Assembly: GCA_964542585.1 (NCBI GenBank)
Contig: CAZIUI010000011.1
Location: forward strand, 23,683-87,682
DNA length: 64,000 nucleotides
Origin: CAYYUA01 sp964542585
GTDB taxonomy: Bacteria > Bacteroidota > Bacteroidia > CAILMK01 > CAYYUA01
Direction of reading: 5' to 3'
Shown here: one piece after another, positions 26,120 to 35,986 of the stretch
Layout of the letters: every line of letters starts with the position of its first letter
Numbering within the stretch: position 1 is the first letter of the stretch
Position numbers and translations under genes: made by a program
The notes under the pieces: generated by a model
What the model was told of the DNA's origin: nothing
Databases searched by the model: none
What the model saw: only the letters and a program-made list of their open reading frames with translations

Positions 26120-28543
26120 ATGAAGTATCAAGGCGAAGCGTTATTTCCAGGTAACCTGGGTTACTTTTTGGTCACCCTTATGTTCACGGCTGGATTGATT
26201 TCCTTAATAGCCTATTACATGGCTGCGAGGAATAATAAGGGTAGCTTATCATGGAAAAGTATAGGCAGGTTTTCTTTTGGTATTCATGGATTGGCTGTTA
26301 TAGGAGTGATGGTCACCATGTTTTATCTTATTTATAACCACATGTTTGAGTACCAGTATGTATGGTCGCACTCCTCCAAAACCCTTCCCACCAAATACAT
26401 GATCTCCTGCTTTTGGGAGGGGCAGGAAGGTAGCTTCTTACTTTGGTCTTTTTGGCATATTGTGCTCGGGACTATACTTATGGGGGTGGCTCGTAAGTGG
26501 GAATCATCGGTAATGACGGTGGTATTGCTTGCCCAGGTTATCCTGGCCTCGATGCTATTGGGGCTTAAGTTTGGGGACGTCACCATTGGTAGTAATCCCT
26601 TTGTCTTATTAAGAAATGCCAAAGAAAGTGCCCCGATCTTTCAAAATGCCAATTATCTACAGATGATCACGGATGGTCAAGGGCTGAATCCGTTGTTGCA
26701 AAACTACTGGATGGTCATACATCCGCCTGTGTTGTTTTTAGGTTTTGCATCTACCATCGTTCCTTTTGCGTATGCGATAGCCGGGCTTTGGAAACGAGAC
26801 CTTAAAAACTGGGTAGGCGAAGCGTTACCATGGACGCATTTTTCCCTGTTAATTCTAGGAGCTGGCGTTCTTATGGGCGGTGCCTGGGCGTATGAAGCTT
26901 TGAACTTTGGAGGATTTTGGGCCTGGGACCCTGTTGAAAATGCAGCACTGGTGCCTTGGTTATTGATTGTGGCTGGTTTACACTGTATGGTGATCTATAG
27001 GAGTCGTGGTAAAGCCCTCTTTTCAGCTTTCCTCTTCATTATCCTGGGGTTTCTTTTAGTCTTATATGCCACCTACTTAACCCGCAGTGGCGTGCTGGGC
27101 GATTCCTCGGTTCACTCTTTCACGGGTGCAGGGCTTTCATGGCAGTTACTAGGGTTTATTTTTACCTTTTTAATTCTATCAGCGGTATTGATGACAAGGC
27201 GTTGGGGCTTGATCCCCGGTAGTAAGCAGGAAGATCAATTGCTATCACGAGAATTTTGGATGTACATTGGTAGCTTGGTCCTGACCCTTTCAGCTTTCCA
27301 CGTAATTTTTGTCACTTCTTTTCCGGTGATCAGTAATATACCTGGTTTGGACCTGGCACCACCAGCCAATAAAATTGAACACTACAACAAATTCCAACTA
27401 CCGTTTGCGGTTATTATTACTTTTTTAACAGGGTTTGGACAATTCCTTCGTTACCGCGAATCGAAAGGGTGGCCATTTCTTAAGCAATTGGTTGGTTTGT
27501 TAATCGCTAGTGCCTTAGTCACCTATGGCTTGAAATGGTTGACTGGCATGGAAAACCTCATTTTCCTCACACTCCTTTATGCATCAGTTTTTGGGGTAGT
27601 TGGAAATATCGCTTTTATGGGGCCGTTTTTAAAGCAAGGACGATTCCGGTTTACATCTTCATCTGTAAGCCACATAGGCTTTGCCCTTATCATTATCGGT
27701 GCTTTGGTCTCTACTTCTCAGCAGAAGGTGATATCACTTAACCGGCAGGGGGTGGATTATGGCAAAAATTTCGATGAGAAAGCTGAGCGTCAAAATAAGT
27801 TGCTCAGGAAGTTTGAGCCGAAGATCATGGACAACTACCTCCTTACTTACATAGGGGATTCCACCAAAAAACCAAACACCTATTACAAGGTACGCTACCA
27901 CCGGTTACAGTCCAAAACACTCGATACGCTTGGGTCTTTTACGCTTAAACCCAGGGCTCAGATAAATGACAATATGGGACTAATTGCAAGCCCTGATACT
28001 CGTCATTACCTTACGCGTGATATATACACACACGTTAAGTCGGTTCCGGATAAGACCCGTGGTGATTTTGATCCCCAGTACGATTCTTTCAAAACGTACA
28101 AAGTAAAAAGGGGCGAAACATTCCGGCACAAGGACCTGACTATTCGAGTGCTAGGTATTGATCCTGATGTCCCTGAAGCGGAAGTTCCCTTTTCGCAGTA
28201 CCGGATAGCTAGTAAGCTGAAACTAAGCGTTTCCAATGATTTTATTACCAAGACCGTTTCTCCTCTTATGGTCCTAAAACGGGATAAAATATATTCGCCG
28301 GGAACTGAAATTGAGCAATTGGAAGGAAAAGTCAGGTTTACCCGTATTATTCCTGAAGAGGAAGCTTTTAAGGTAGCGGTAGCTAAGGGTGAGCAAAAAG
28401 TAAAGGACTACATCATCATGAAGGCCATCATGTTTCCCTATATCAACCTCTTGTGGCTGGGATGTGTAGTAATGACAGTGGGTTTTGGGATAGCCGTTTA
28501 CCGCCGGAAGCTTGAAAGAAAAGCTGCTAAAAAATCAGCCTAA
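26120..28543 (+). CDS. ccmF: Heme lyase subunit CcmF (CcsA/CcmF family)
   Basis: This 807-residue polytopic protein attaches heme to apocytochrome c. The WWD-type heme-handling motif appears as G-G-F-W-A-W-D-P-V-E-N-A, surrounded by the conserved histidines in H-P-P-V-L-F-L-G and V-H-S-F-T. Then comes a long periplasmic domain (about residues 540-775) and a final membrane helix (Y-I-N-L-L-W-L-G-C-V-V-M). It ends the ccm cluster; no ccmG or ccmH follows, and the next gene is convergent nadE. Confidence 0.95.
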   Translation: MKYQGEALFPGNLGYFLVTLMFTAGLISLIAYYMAARNNKGSLSWKSIGRFSFGIHGLAVIGVMVTMFYLIYNHMFEYQYVWSHSSKTLPTKYMISCFWEGQEGSFLLWSFWHIVLGTILMGVARKWESSVMTVVLLAQVILASMLLGLKFGDVTIGSNPFVLLRNAKESAPIFQNANYLQMITDGQGLNPLLQNYWMVIHPPVLFLGFASTIVPFAYAIAGLWKRDLKNWVGEALPWTHFSLLILGAGVLMGGAWAYEALNFGGFWAWDPVENAALVPWLLIVAGLHCMVIYRSRGKALFSAFLFIILGFLLVLYATYLTRSGVLGDSSVHSFTGAGLSWQLLGFIFTFLILSAVLMTRRWGLIPGSKQEDQLLSREFWMYIGSLVLTLSAFHVIFVTSFPVISNIPGLDLAPPANKIEHYNKFQLPFAVIITFLTGFGQFLRYRESKGWPFLKQLVGLLIASALVTYGLKWLTGMENLIFLTLLYASVFGVVGNIAFMGPFLKQGRFRFTSSSVSHIGFALIIIGALVSTSQQKVISLNRQGVDYGKNFDEKAERQNKLLRKFEPKIMDNYLLTYIGDSTKKPNTYYKVRYHRLQSKTLDTLGSFTLKPRAQINDNMGLIASPDTRHYLTRDIYTHVKSVPDKTRGDFDPQYDSFKTYKVKRGETFRHKDLTIRVLGIDPDVPEAEVPFSQYRIASKLKLSVSNDFITKTVSPLMVLKRDKIYSPGTEIEQLEGKVRFTRIIPEEEAFKVAVAKGEQKVKDYIIMKAIMFPYINLLWLGCVVMTVGFGIAVYRRKLERKAAKKSA

Positions 28544-28597
28544 AAAACTTTCTGGTTTAAAGCTTACACGAGGAGGAAGCTTGTTTAACTTGGCATC

Positions 28598-30244
28598 TTA
28601 CGATAAATATTTTGCTACAATCGGCAGTCGTCTGCCCATGCCAAAGGCCTTATCGGAAACCCTAAGAATGGGAGGCGATTGGTAGCGTTTGTACTCGCTT
28701 TGGTTCACCATCTTTAAAGCAGACCTCACTGTTTGCTCCGGGTGCCCTAATTGGATGATTTCTTCTGGCCCCTTGCGGTTCTCAATGTATTCATACAAAA
28801 TAGGGTCTAAGTCCTCGTAAGGAGGTAGCATATCAGTGTCTTTCTGATCATGGCGCAGTTCTGCAGAAGGTGCTTTGGTAATCATGTTCTCTGGTATCGT
28901 TGGTCCAAGTTGATCATTAATGTAACGCGAAAGGGCAAAAGCCTCGGTTTTGTAAACATCCCCTATCAGCGAAAGGCCTCCACACATATCCCCGTATAGG
29001 GTGCTGTATCCCACGGCCATTTCGCTTTTATTGGAAGTGTTCAGCAGAATGTGGCCAAATTTATTGGATATTGCCATAAGGCAAACGGCCCTGCTACGCG
29101 CTTGAAGGTTTTCTTCTGCAATACCTGGCTTGGTCCCTGCGAAGTGGGGCGCAAGGGTTGATTGATACTGATTGAATAGTTCCTCTATATGAATGGTTTT
29201 AAGGGGGCTACCCAGATTTTCGGCCAGGGTGGTGGCATCTTCAATGGAAGCATCCGAGGTATAGGGGGAAGGCATCAGGACCCCTAAAACATTATCAGGG
29301 CCAAGGGCCTGAGCTGCTAAGGCCATTGTTAGACCGGAATCTATACCTCCTGAAAGACCGATGATAGCTTTTTCAAAGCCTAGCTTTCGGAAATAATCAA
29401 TGGTGCCAAGCTTGATTGCCTGAAACAGCCGGTCAAAGCGGCCAGGCGCGCTATCAGTAATTGATACCGGCTCACGCTTTGAATCCTGTTCGGGTACTTG
29501 GTAAGTCGTTACCTCCTCTTCAAAATAAGGTAGTTGGTGTATGATCTGACCACTACCGCCCATGATACAGGAACCACCGTCAAAGATTAATTCGGTTTGA
29601 GCGCCAATATGGTTGACGTAAACAATAGGTAAACTATGGGCTTTGGCGTGGGCTCGAAGAACCGCCTTACGGCTTTCATCATGGGTTTGTGAGAAAGGCG
29701 AAGCCGCAATATTGATGACCAGGTCAGGTTGTTGCTTGGCAAGCTTCGCCATAGGGTCATTGATGTACAAGGGGTTATCGCCAACACTCCAGAGGTCCTC
29801 ACAGATAGTGATGGCTATTCGCCAACCATTAATGTTGACAATAGACGGATTGAGACCAGGCTGGAAATACCGGTTTTCATCAAAGATATCGTAAGTAGGA
29901 AGGAGGTTTTTATAAGTCAAGTGTTGAATCTGACCATCGTACATCGTGTAAGCAGCGTTGTACAAGGGTTTCCCTTTTTCGTTGGGGTTTTGGGAAGGGC
30001 CGCCAACAATTGCTGTAATCCCCTCACAAGCTTCAGCTATGGTTTTCATGCAATGCTCACATAACACCACAAAATGGTCAAATTCCAGGAAATCGCGTGG
30101 AGGATAGCCACTTATGGCTAATTCCGGGAAAACCGCAAGCTCGCTACCTGCTGCTTTGGCTTCCTTTATAGCCTTTACAATCTTGTTGGTATTACTGCTG
30201 AAGTACCCGGTGTGAAAATTAAGCTGTGCTAAACTGACCTTCAT
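28598..30244 (-). CDS. nadE: Glutamine-dependent NAD+ synthetase
   Basis: The enzyme amidates nicotinate adenine dinucleotide, the last step of NAD synthesis. The N-terminal nitrilase-type glutaminase has its triad in F-P-E-L-A-I-S-G-Y (Glu41), Y-K-N-L-L-P-T-Y (Lys112) and I-T-I-C-E-D-L-W (Cys148). The synthetase domain has the PP-loop S-G-G-I-D-S-G (298-304). The ATG at 30244 (MKVSLAQLNF) is the family start; five upstream in-frame residues are dropped. Proximity of nadE to gldB is a known arrangement in gliding Bacteroidota and is kept here, with one outer-membrane protein gene between them. Confidence 0.97.
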   Translation of the reverse strand: MKVSLAQLNFHTGYFSSNTNKIVKAIKEAKAAGSELAVFPELAISGYPPRDFLEFDHFVVLCEHCMKTIAEACEGITAIVGGPSQNPNEKGKPLYNAAYTMYDGQIQHLTYKNLLPTYDIFDENRYFQPGLNPSIVNINGWRIAITICEDLWSVGDNPLYINDPMAKLAKQQPDLVINIAASPFSQTHDESRKAVLRAHAKAHSLPIVYVNHIGAQTELIFDGGSCIMGGSGQIIHQLPYFEEEVTTYQVPEQDSKREPVSITDSAPGRFDRLFQAIKLGTIDYFRKLGFEKAIIGLSGGIDSGLTMALAAQALGPDNVLGVLMPSPYTSDASIEDATTLAENLGSPLKTIHIEELFNQYQSTLAPHFAGTKPGIAEENLQARSRAVCLMAISNKFGHILLNTSNKSEMAVGYSTLYGDMCGGLSLIGDVYKTEAFALSRYINDQLGPTIPENMITKAPSAELRHDQKDTDMLPPYEDLDPILYEYIENRKGPEEIIQLGHPEQTVRSALKMVNQSEYKRYQSPPILRVSDKAFGMGRRLPIVAKYLS

Positions 30245-30272
30245 ATTACCACTCCCCATCTTGAACGCTCCT

Positions 30273-30980
30273 CTAAAACAAAATGCCTAAATCAAGCGAA
30301 ATGTAGGCTGTTTTGATATCATATTTACTTTTATCATCCACCTGTGCAAGCCCATTATGAAAGGTTATTCCTCCATTAAGGTAAGTATCTCCTCCTAATT
30401 GATACATGGCACCAAGTCCAATGTTTACACCAACGTTCATAAACCGCGAATTGACCGTTATGTCTTCCTCCTTATTCGACTCCACGGATCCATTTGAGGA
30501 CGTTAGTCTTTGTTCAGTTGCGCGTGACTGTAGGTTAAAACCAGGTGTCATACCAAATTTTCCAAAAAACGTAAAGTAGCCGATTTGGTTGGTTTTAAGC
30601 TTAAGATTCAGGGGGAGGTTCAGGTATTGGAGATCCCAATCCCGGCTAGCAATCTGGAAATCATTCGATGAATTGGTGATAAAATTTTCCCTATCTTTAA
30701 AACTGACTTTATACCCCCCTTGATACATGAGGTGGTGGATACGTATTTCCAGGGCGTAGTTGTCGGCAAACTGGTACGCCCCCATAGCTCCATAGGAAAA
30801 GCCAACTTTTAGACCGTCATTGTTAACACCGCTCAGATCTTCATTTGCTTTTTGGGTTTTGAACCAGCCAAACATAGGGTTGGCCGTCAGACCAATGCGC
30901 CAACCTTTTTTTTCTTCTTCTTGTGATAGGGCAGAAACACTCAACGTTACCAACAAGGTAGCGCACAAGAGCTTTTTCAT
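30273..30980 (-). CDS. PorT-like outer-membrane beta-barrel protein
   Basis: The 235-residue precursor has a signal peptide (cut after S-A-L-S-Q) and a barrel of short alternating strands: W-R-I-G-L-T-A-N-P-M-F-G-W, V-G-F-S-Y-G-A-M-G-A-Y-Q-F, Y-F-T-F-F-G-K-F-G-M-T-P-G, ending Y-I-S-L-D-L-G-I-L-F with the terminal phenylalanine typical for barrels recognised by the Bam complex. It matches the general porin/PorT-like family of Bacteroidota, but a specific function is not readable. It is 28 bp upstream of nadE on the same strand and divergent from gldB. Confidence 0.8.
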   Translation of the reverse strand: MKKLLCATLLVTLSVSALSQEEEKKGWRIGLTANPMFGWFKTQKANEDLSGVNNDGLKVGFSYGAMGAYQFADNYALEIRIHHLMYQGGYKVSFKDRENFITNSSNDFQIASRDWDLQYLNLPLNLKLKTNQIGYFTFFGKFGMTPGFNLQSRATEQRLTSSNGSVESNKEEDITVNSRFMNVGVNIGLGAMYQLGGDTYLNGGITFHNGLAQVDDKSKYDIKTAYISLDLGILF

Positions 30981-31020
30981 AGTTTTGCGAGTTTATATTA
31001 GCTTTTGAAAAGCCACTGCA

Positions 31021-32055
31021 ATGATACAAAAGACCATGCTTCTAGGGGTATTTGCGTTTTTAATAGGACTAAGCGGATGTGATCAAAACGCCAAACCCTG
31101 GCTTAAAGCTGATGTTAGCGAGGTTGAAGTAAACTACAAGTTTGAACGCCTTGCGCCCCAACTTTATGAAGGCCCGCGTTCTAATTTTCAACAACGATTA
31201 GATTCACTTTATAAAACGCATCCCGATTTAGTTAACCTTTACACCACCCAGGTTGTCGGTATTGGACCTCCGAGAAAAGCCACAAATGCTCAACTTTTAG
31301 AGCAATTTATTTACGATCCATACTGGCAAAAAGTCTTCAGGGCTACGCAGTCTACTTTTCAGAATTTAAAAGGATTGCAGCGGGAGCTTACCCAAGCTTT
31401 TAAGCATTATCGGCATTACTATCCGGAGGACACTATTCCTGACGTTTACACCTTAGTAAAGGGTATTGACATTCGTTACAAGGTGGCTACTTTACAGGAT
31501 AAGGCGCTGATCATCTTTTTAGATATGTATCTTGGCAAGGATTACAAATTTTATCCATCTCAGTATCCTGACTATCGGATAGAACGCTTAACACGAAAAA
31601 ATATGCTACCGGATGTGATGGAAACGCTTTTTCAGGAGAAATATCCTGAGGATAGTTTTACCAATAAGTCCTTTTTAAGCAAAATGCTCTACAGGGGTAA
31701 AAAGCTTCATTTTATGAAATCCATGATGCCACGCCAACATGATACGGCCATTATGCGTTACACCCTTGAGGATTGGAATTGGTGCCTTACCTTTGAAAAA
31801 AAGATTTGGAACCATTTTGTAAATCAGGAACTGCTCTTCGAAACCAACACTAAAAAGTATACAGATTTTCTGAAAGAAGCACCATTCACAAGCGCTGGTG
31901 GTATCCCTCCAGAGTCACCTCCACGCTTAGGAGCATTTATAGGGTTCCGGATTATTAGGGAATATCGTAGAAACACCTCCCAAACAGAATTGAGCAGGCT
32001 GATTCAAAATCAAAATTATCAGCAAATTTTAACCAAATCGGGCTATAGCCCTTAA
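31021..32055 (+). CDS. gldB: Gliding motility lipoprotein GldB
   Basis: This 344-residue protein has a lipoprotein signal peptide ending L-S-G-C-D. It matches GldB through V-N-Y-K-F-E-R-L, the D-S-L-Y-K-T-H-P-D motif, I-D-I-R-Y-K-V-A-T, L-I-I-F-L-D-M-Y-L-G and the late R-L-G-A-F-I-G-F-R-I-I-R-E-Y. GldB is required for gliding in Flavobacterium and sits in the envelope, though its exact biochemical role is unsettled. The presence of two T9SS substrates elsewhere in the window is consistent with a working gliding/T9SS system. Confidence 0.93.
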   Translation: MIQKTMLLGVFAFLIGLSGCDQNAKPWLKADVSEVEVNYKFERLAPQLYEGPRSNFQQRLDSLYKTHPDLVNLYTTQVVGIGPPRKATNAQLLEQFIYDPYWQKVFRATQSTFQNLKGLQRELTQAFKHYRHYYPEDTIPDVYTLVKGIDIRYKVATLQDKALIIFLDMYLGKDYKFYPSQYPDYRIERLTRKNMLPDVMETLFQEKYPEDSFTNKSFLSKMLYRGKKLHFMKSMMPRQHDTAIMRYTLEDWNWCLTFEKKIWNHFVNQELLFETNTKKYTDFLKEAPFTSAGGIPPESPPRLGAFIGFRIIREYRRNTSQTELSRLIQNQNYQQILTKSGYSP

Positions 32056-32067
32056 ACTAGATTATTT

Positions 32068-32889
32068 ATGGATAAGCGCTTTATTAGAATTTTTACGTTA
32101 GTAGGAGGCATTGTGATCGTCCTCCTCATTTTTTCAAGTTCCCTTTTTGTAACCATCGGGGCCGGAGAAAAGGGTGTTAAATATCAGCCACTTGCCGGGG
32201 GACTGGATAAAGATGATGTCTATGGTCAGGGATTAAAATTCAAGATGCCCTGGAACTCCATGATCGTTTTTGAGGTGCGGAAGCAGGAAAATAAGCAAAC
32301 CATGGAAGTCCTTTCATCAAACGGATTGGATATCGGAGTTGATGTATCTATCCGATACAGACCAAGTGATGACAAAATTGGTTACCTGTATGATGATGTG
32401 GGTACCAACTACCTCAATAAGATCATAATCCCGGAATTACGATCAGCTACAAGAGAGGTCATTGGGCAGTATAAGCCTGAGGAACTTTACTCTTCCAGTA
32501 GAAAAAAGATTCAAAACAAGATATACGAAAGAACCAGACAGGTTTTGGAAAAAAATAATATCCGCCTGGATGCCATCCTGATCCGCTCAATCAGGTTACC
32601 TGACCAGATTAAAAATGCCATTGAGCAAAAACTAACCGAACAACAGCGCATCCAGCAAAAGGAATACTCAAAAGAAGTGGCCCAAAAAGAAGCCGAACGG
32701 GAAAAAATAGAAGCACAAGGAAAAGCTGATGCCAATGAGATCCTGAACCAAAGCCTGACGGATAAAATTCTTCGAGAAAAGGCTATTAGTGCAACTGAAA
32801 AGCTGTCTAAATCTAATAACAGTAAAGTAATCGTAGTAGGCAATGGTCAGGATGGTTTGCCCGTAATGCTAAGTGCAGATAAAAAGTAA
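32068..32889 (+). CDS. Prohibitin-family (SPFH domain) membrane protein
   Basis: One N-terminal membrane helix (residues 8-27) is followed by an SPFH/band-7 domain (V-T-I-G-A-G-E-K-G-V...I-G-V-D-V-S-I-R-Y-R-P) and a long coiled coil rich in Glu, Lys and Ala (Y-S-K-E-V-A-Q-K-E-A-E-R). This is the architecture of prohibitins, which form ring-shaped assemblies in the inner membrane and modulate proteases such as FtsH. At 273 residues it has the normal length. It starts 12 bp after gldB, so the genes are probably co-transcribed. Confidence 0.93.
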   Translation: MDKRFIRIFTLVGGIVIVLLIFSSSLFVTIGAGEKGVKYQPLAGGLDKDDVYGQGLKFKMPWNSMIVFEVRKQENKQTMEVLSSNGLDIGVDVSIRYRPSDDKIGYLYDDVGTNYLNKIIIPELRSATREVIGQYKPEELYSSSRKKIQNKIYERTRQVLEKNNIRLDAILIRSIRLPDQIKNAIEQKLTEQQRIQQKEYSKEVAQKEAEREKIEAQGKADANEILNQSLTDKILREKAISATEKLSKSNNSKVIVVGNGQDGLPVMLSADKK

Positions 32890-32937
32890 ACCCTGATTTT
32901 TCGACTACTTTGTTCAGCAGGTAGTAGGAGAAGGGGC

Positions 32938-33540
32938 ATGGCAATGAATTCGCCCTTTGAAAGAACAATTCGGCGGCATCATGTAAAATGGTTGACCTAC
33001 GGATTGTTCTTACCACTGGTAATCGTTTCAGGTGGCCTTCTGTTCTATACCTGTTGTGGTAGTTTAAAGACAGTATTGAGTAATTGGCCGTCCAGCATTG
33101 TAGAGCAATTAGCTTGGGTGGCAGGTTTCTTTTTTGCTTATGTGTTGGCAATAGGACTTCATGAGCTTATACATGGGCTTACGTGGATTGCCTTAATTCC
33201 CTCAACATGGAAAGTGCTTAGGTTCGGCTTTTTCAAAAACAGCAAAACCCCTTACTGCCATTTAAAAATTTCTGTTAACCGGAATGTTTATCTCAGCGGG
33301 GTGGTTATGCCTGGCCTATTGTTGGGCGTAGTCCCTGTTTTAATAGGCCTTTGGCATGGTAATATATTTTTATGGCTTTTAGGGCTTTTTTTAACCTATG
33401 CCTCTTTGAATGATGCTGTTATGGCAGGCTATCTGCTACGTGAAAAATCTGGTAGTTTAATTAAAGACCAACCCAATGCTTTGGGCTATTGGGTTTACCC
33501 GTCAGATAGTAGTTTTTCCAACAACAATGAAAGAGCTTAG
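32938..33540 (+). CDS. DUF3267 putative membrane zinc metalloprotease
   Basis: This 200-residue protein has about four helices. The second carries G-L-H-E-L-I-H-G, an HExxH zinc-binding motif within the membrane, as in DUF3267 proteins, which are distant relatives of site-2-type proteases. The downstream segment Y-C-H-L-K-I-S-V and V-M-P-G-L-L-L-G-V supports the family. Activity has not been shown for most members. Its stop codon overlaps the stop of the convergent lipoprotein gene by 4 nt. Confidence 0.82.
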   Translation: MAMNSPFERTIRRHHVKWLTYGLFLPLVIVSGGLLFYTCCGSLKTVLSNWPSSIVEQLAWVAGFFFAYVLAIGLHELIHGLTWIALIPSTWKVLRFGFFKNSKTPYCHLKISVNRNVYLSGVVMPGLLLGVVPVLIGLWHGNIFLWLLGLFLTYASLNDAVMAGYLLREKSGSLIKDQPNALGYWVYPSDSSFSNNNERA

Positions 33541-34118
33541 GGTTTTACAGCTTGGAAAGTGCCGTTTAAAACTATGGTTTGGGTACCATCTCCTAATTTA
33601 AGGGCCTTTAATTCGCCCTTTATTCGTTTATCTTCATAGGAGTTAATAACTAACGTTCCCTCTGCTCTGGAAGTTGTCTGGGTCTCGTAAATACTGCCGC
33701 CACTGGTTTCTAAGATAGCGGCTACTGCTTTATCAGGATTGGTTTCTAAGGTTAGTTTTTTGACTAAAAAAGCTTTCGGGGTTAAGCTGGAAGCCTTGTC
33801 CAAAATGTATAAGGTCATTTTAACAGAATCCTTTGCCGCTTTACCTCCGGTTATTCTAATATTTGTTTGAAATGTCAAAGGACCCGGAACTTGATTTGAA
33901 GAATCTTCTAAAACCGTGAAAGTGGGTGAAAATGAGAAAACGTCATTGATGGCACCCCTAATGCGAATATTTGCCTTACCTTTTGGGCCGGAATCACCAC
34001 TGTTGTTGGTGTCGCAACTGCCCAGTCCGATACCCACTGCTAAGATTAACAGGAGGATGAATAGGTTACCTTCCCCAAACCGCAGTTGGCTGTTTTTTAT
34101 CAAGCTTAATCTAACCAT
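33537..34118 (-). CDS. Beta-domain lipoprotein, array member 1 (one domain)
   Basis: This 193-residue lipoprotein has a signal peptide ending G-L-G-S-C-D. It carries one copy of the domain shared by all six lipoproteins in this region. The diagnostic C-terminal half reads E-G-T-L-V-I-N...D-K-R-I-K-G-E-L...L-N-G-T-F-Q-A-V-K. It is the most divergent of the six. Its start codon overlaps the end of the upstream symporter gene by 8 nt, so the two are translationally coupled and the lipoprotein may serve the transporter. No named family is claimed. Confidence 0.78.
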   Translation of the reverse strand: MVRLSLIKNSQLRFGEGNLFILLLILAVGIGLGSCDTNNSGDSGPKGKANIRIRGAINDVFSFSPTFTVLEDSSNQVPGPLTFQTNIRITGGKAAKDSVKMTLYILDKASSLTPKAFLVKKLTLETNPDKAVAAILETSGGSIYETQTTSRAEGTLVINSYEDKRIKGELKALKLGDGTQTIVLNGTFQAVKP

Positions 34119-35922
34119 GGGAACGGTACACTTTCCTTAATGCCCAAAGCCCCACAATAAAAAAGGCTATTAAAGTGATTCCGATTATATTTTGGCTAAG
34201 TAAAAGATACCCAATGCCAAACATCAGGGCAAATGAAGAGGCCGCAGTCAGGCCCCATTTAAGCAACATTGCTTGAAGTGTACTGCTTTGTCTTTCTTGC
34301 GGAAGTAAATGCTGCGGCCAGAAACCAAATGGTTGAACCTTTTGAGCAAAGGCTTTTAACACCTCCTTATTTACCGGAGGCGTGAGCAAAGTAACTGTTA
34401 CCGAAACCAATACGCTTCCAAGAGCACTAAAAAGCAGTAAGTATTCCTGTTTTTGTTGTGGGAAAAAGGCCAGGAAACCCAAGGCCATGATCATAGAAGT
34501 GCTAATGCCACTTATTTCAGTCCATGCATTGGCCCGCCACCATATCCAGCGTAAAATCTGGGGAAGGCCCATGCCGGCTCCCAGCGCAAAAAAGAACTTC
34601 CAGGCATCTCCTATGGATTCGATCTGCGTGGCAATTAGTACTGATAAAAGCGCCAGCCCTATCACCGTTAGCCGGCTCCGATTTACAAGTTGCTTGTTGG
34701 TCGCATTTGGGTTGATCTCCTGTTTGTAAATATCGTTGATCAAATAACTCGCTCCCCAGTTGATGTGGGTGTCCACTGTACTCATGAAGGCTGCCACTAA
34801 GCTGGTGAACACCAAACCTAAAAGCCCCGGTGGTAGCAAAGCTTTCATTAACAATGGGTAGCCCATTTCCCGATCTTGACCTACTTGGGCACCCGAGGGT
34901 AAATTGGCAGCAGGGTCGCCAAGCGGGAATATGACCAAGCAAACAAGCCCAATAAGCAACCAAGGCCACGTACGAAGTCCGAAATGGGCAAACATGAACC
35001 AAAAAGCCCCCTTTTCCGCATCTTTTTCTGACCGGGCCGTATTGATTCTTTGTGCTAAGTAACCCGACCCATCTGAAAAATACTGCCCCCACCAAAGTAC
35101 ACCTATGTAGATGAGGAAAATATCAAAAGGGAACAGGTTCCCATCCCAGGAGGGAAAGAATTGAAGTATTTCGCTGCTTTTGTCAGGGTAAATGTTGTGG
35201 AGTTGATCAACCAACCCGTTTAGACCACCCACATGGTTCACTGCTATCACCGTGAAAATCACCGATGCGCTGATAGCCAATAAAAACTGCAATAGATCAG
35301 TGAGAATAACGCCACGAATGCCACCAATACTGCTGTAAACCATCACAAAAGCAAAAAGGACCAGGACTGTAAGGGTATTGTTAAGCTCGCCTAATAGCAA
35401 AAAATCCGGCCATTGCGTTTGGATGCTCGCAAACGTAGGTTCTCCTAAAAGCTGCGGCCACTTGATAAAAGGGGTGGTGATTTTGTTCATGGCTTTAAAC
35501 ACCCAGCCCATGACCACACCATTGATGATGATGCTTAAATAACCCGCTTTGAATAAACGTAGGAAACGCGCTGAAGCTCCGTCATAGCGGATGCCGATAA
35601 GCTCAACATCCGTCAGCACTTGGCTTGCGCTCCACTTGCGGGCAAAGAAGACCGTCATGGTAGCATAGGTGAGAATACTGCCCCACCATAGCCAATTACC
35701 GGCCAGTCCGCTGTTAGCAACAATACCCGTGATAGCTAGCGGGGTATCAGCTGCGAACGTGGTGGCCACCATGGAGGTGCCCAGCCACCACCAGGGTAGG
35801 GAGCGGCCGGCTAAGAAATAGGAATCCAGGTTGCGGCTGGCTAGCTTCCTAACCAGAAGCCCAACAACAAAAACAAAGGCAATGTAACCCCCAAGGATGC
35901 CCCAATCCAATGCTGTAAACAT
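34111..35922 (-). CDS. Sodium:solute symporter (SSF family)
   Basis: This 603-residue transporter has about 13-15 helices. The SSF signatures are Y-F-L-A-G-R-S-L-P-W-W in the second helix, A-T-T-F-A-A-D-T-P, Y-S-S-I-G-G-I-R-G-V-I-L-T-D and G-L-V-F-T-S-L-V-A-A-F-M-S-T-V-D-T. The last includes the small-residue stretch used for sodium binding in this family. The substrate (sugar, amino acid or other) cannot be told from sequence. The end of the gene overlaps the start of array lipoprotein 1, which is unusual for an SSF carrier and suggests a surface partner. Confidence 0.93.
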   Translation of the reverse strand: MFTALDWGILGGYIAFVFVVGLLVRKLASRNLDSYFLAGRSLPWWWLGTSMVATTFAADTPLAITGIVANSGLAGNWLWWGSILTYATMTVFFARKWSASQVLTDVELIGIRYDGASARFLRLFKAGYLSIIINGVVMGWVFKAMNKITTPFIKWPQLLGEPTFASIQTQWPDFLLLGELNNTLTVLVLFAFVMVYSSIGGIRGVILTDLLQFLLAISASVIFTVIAVNHVGGLNGLVDQLHNIYPDKSSEILQFFPSWDGNLFPFDIFLIYIGVLWWGQYFSDGSGYLAQRINTARSEKDAEKGAFWFMFAHFGLRTWPWLLIGLVCLVIFPLGDPAANLPSGAQVGQDREMGYPLLMKALLPPGLLGLVFTSLVAAFMSTVDTHINWGASYLINDIYKQEINPNATNKQLVNRSRLTVIGLALLSVLIATQIESIGDAWKFFFALGAGMGLPQILRWIWWRANAWTEISGISTSMIMALGFLAFFPQQKQEYLLLFSALGSVLVSVTVTLLTPPVNKEVLKAFAQKVQPFGFWPQHLLPQERQSSTLQAMLLKWGLTAASSFALMFGIGYLLLSQNIIGITLIAFFIVGLWALRKVYRSHG

Positions 35923-35986
35923 GGAGCTACGGCTTTAATGAAACGGAGCTTGTAAAATTAGGCACAGCCTTCTGTTAAAGCACAAT

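Noticed and set aside
28556..28585. Inverted repeat with AAGCTT between ccmF and nadE as a terminator
   Set aside because: Outside the AAGCTT palindrome the arms do not pair properly and there is no T run on either side.
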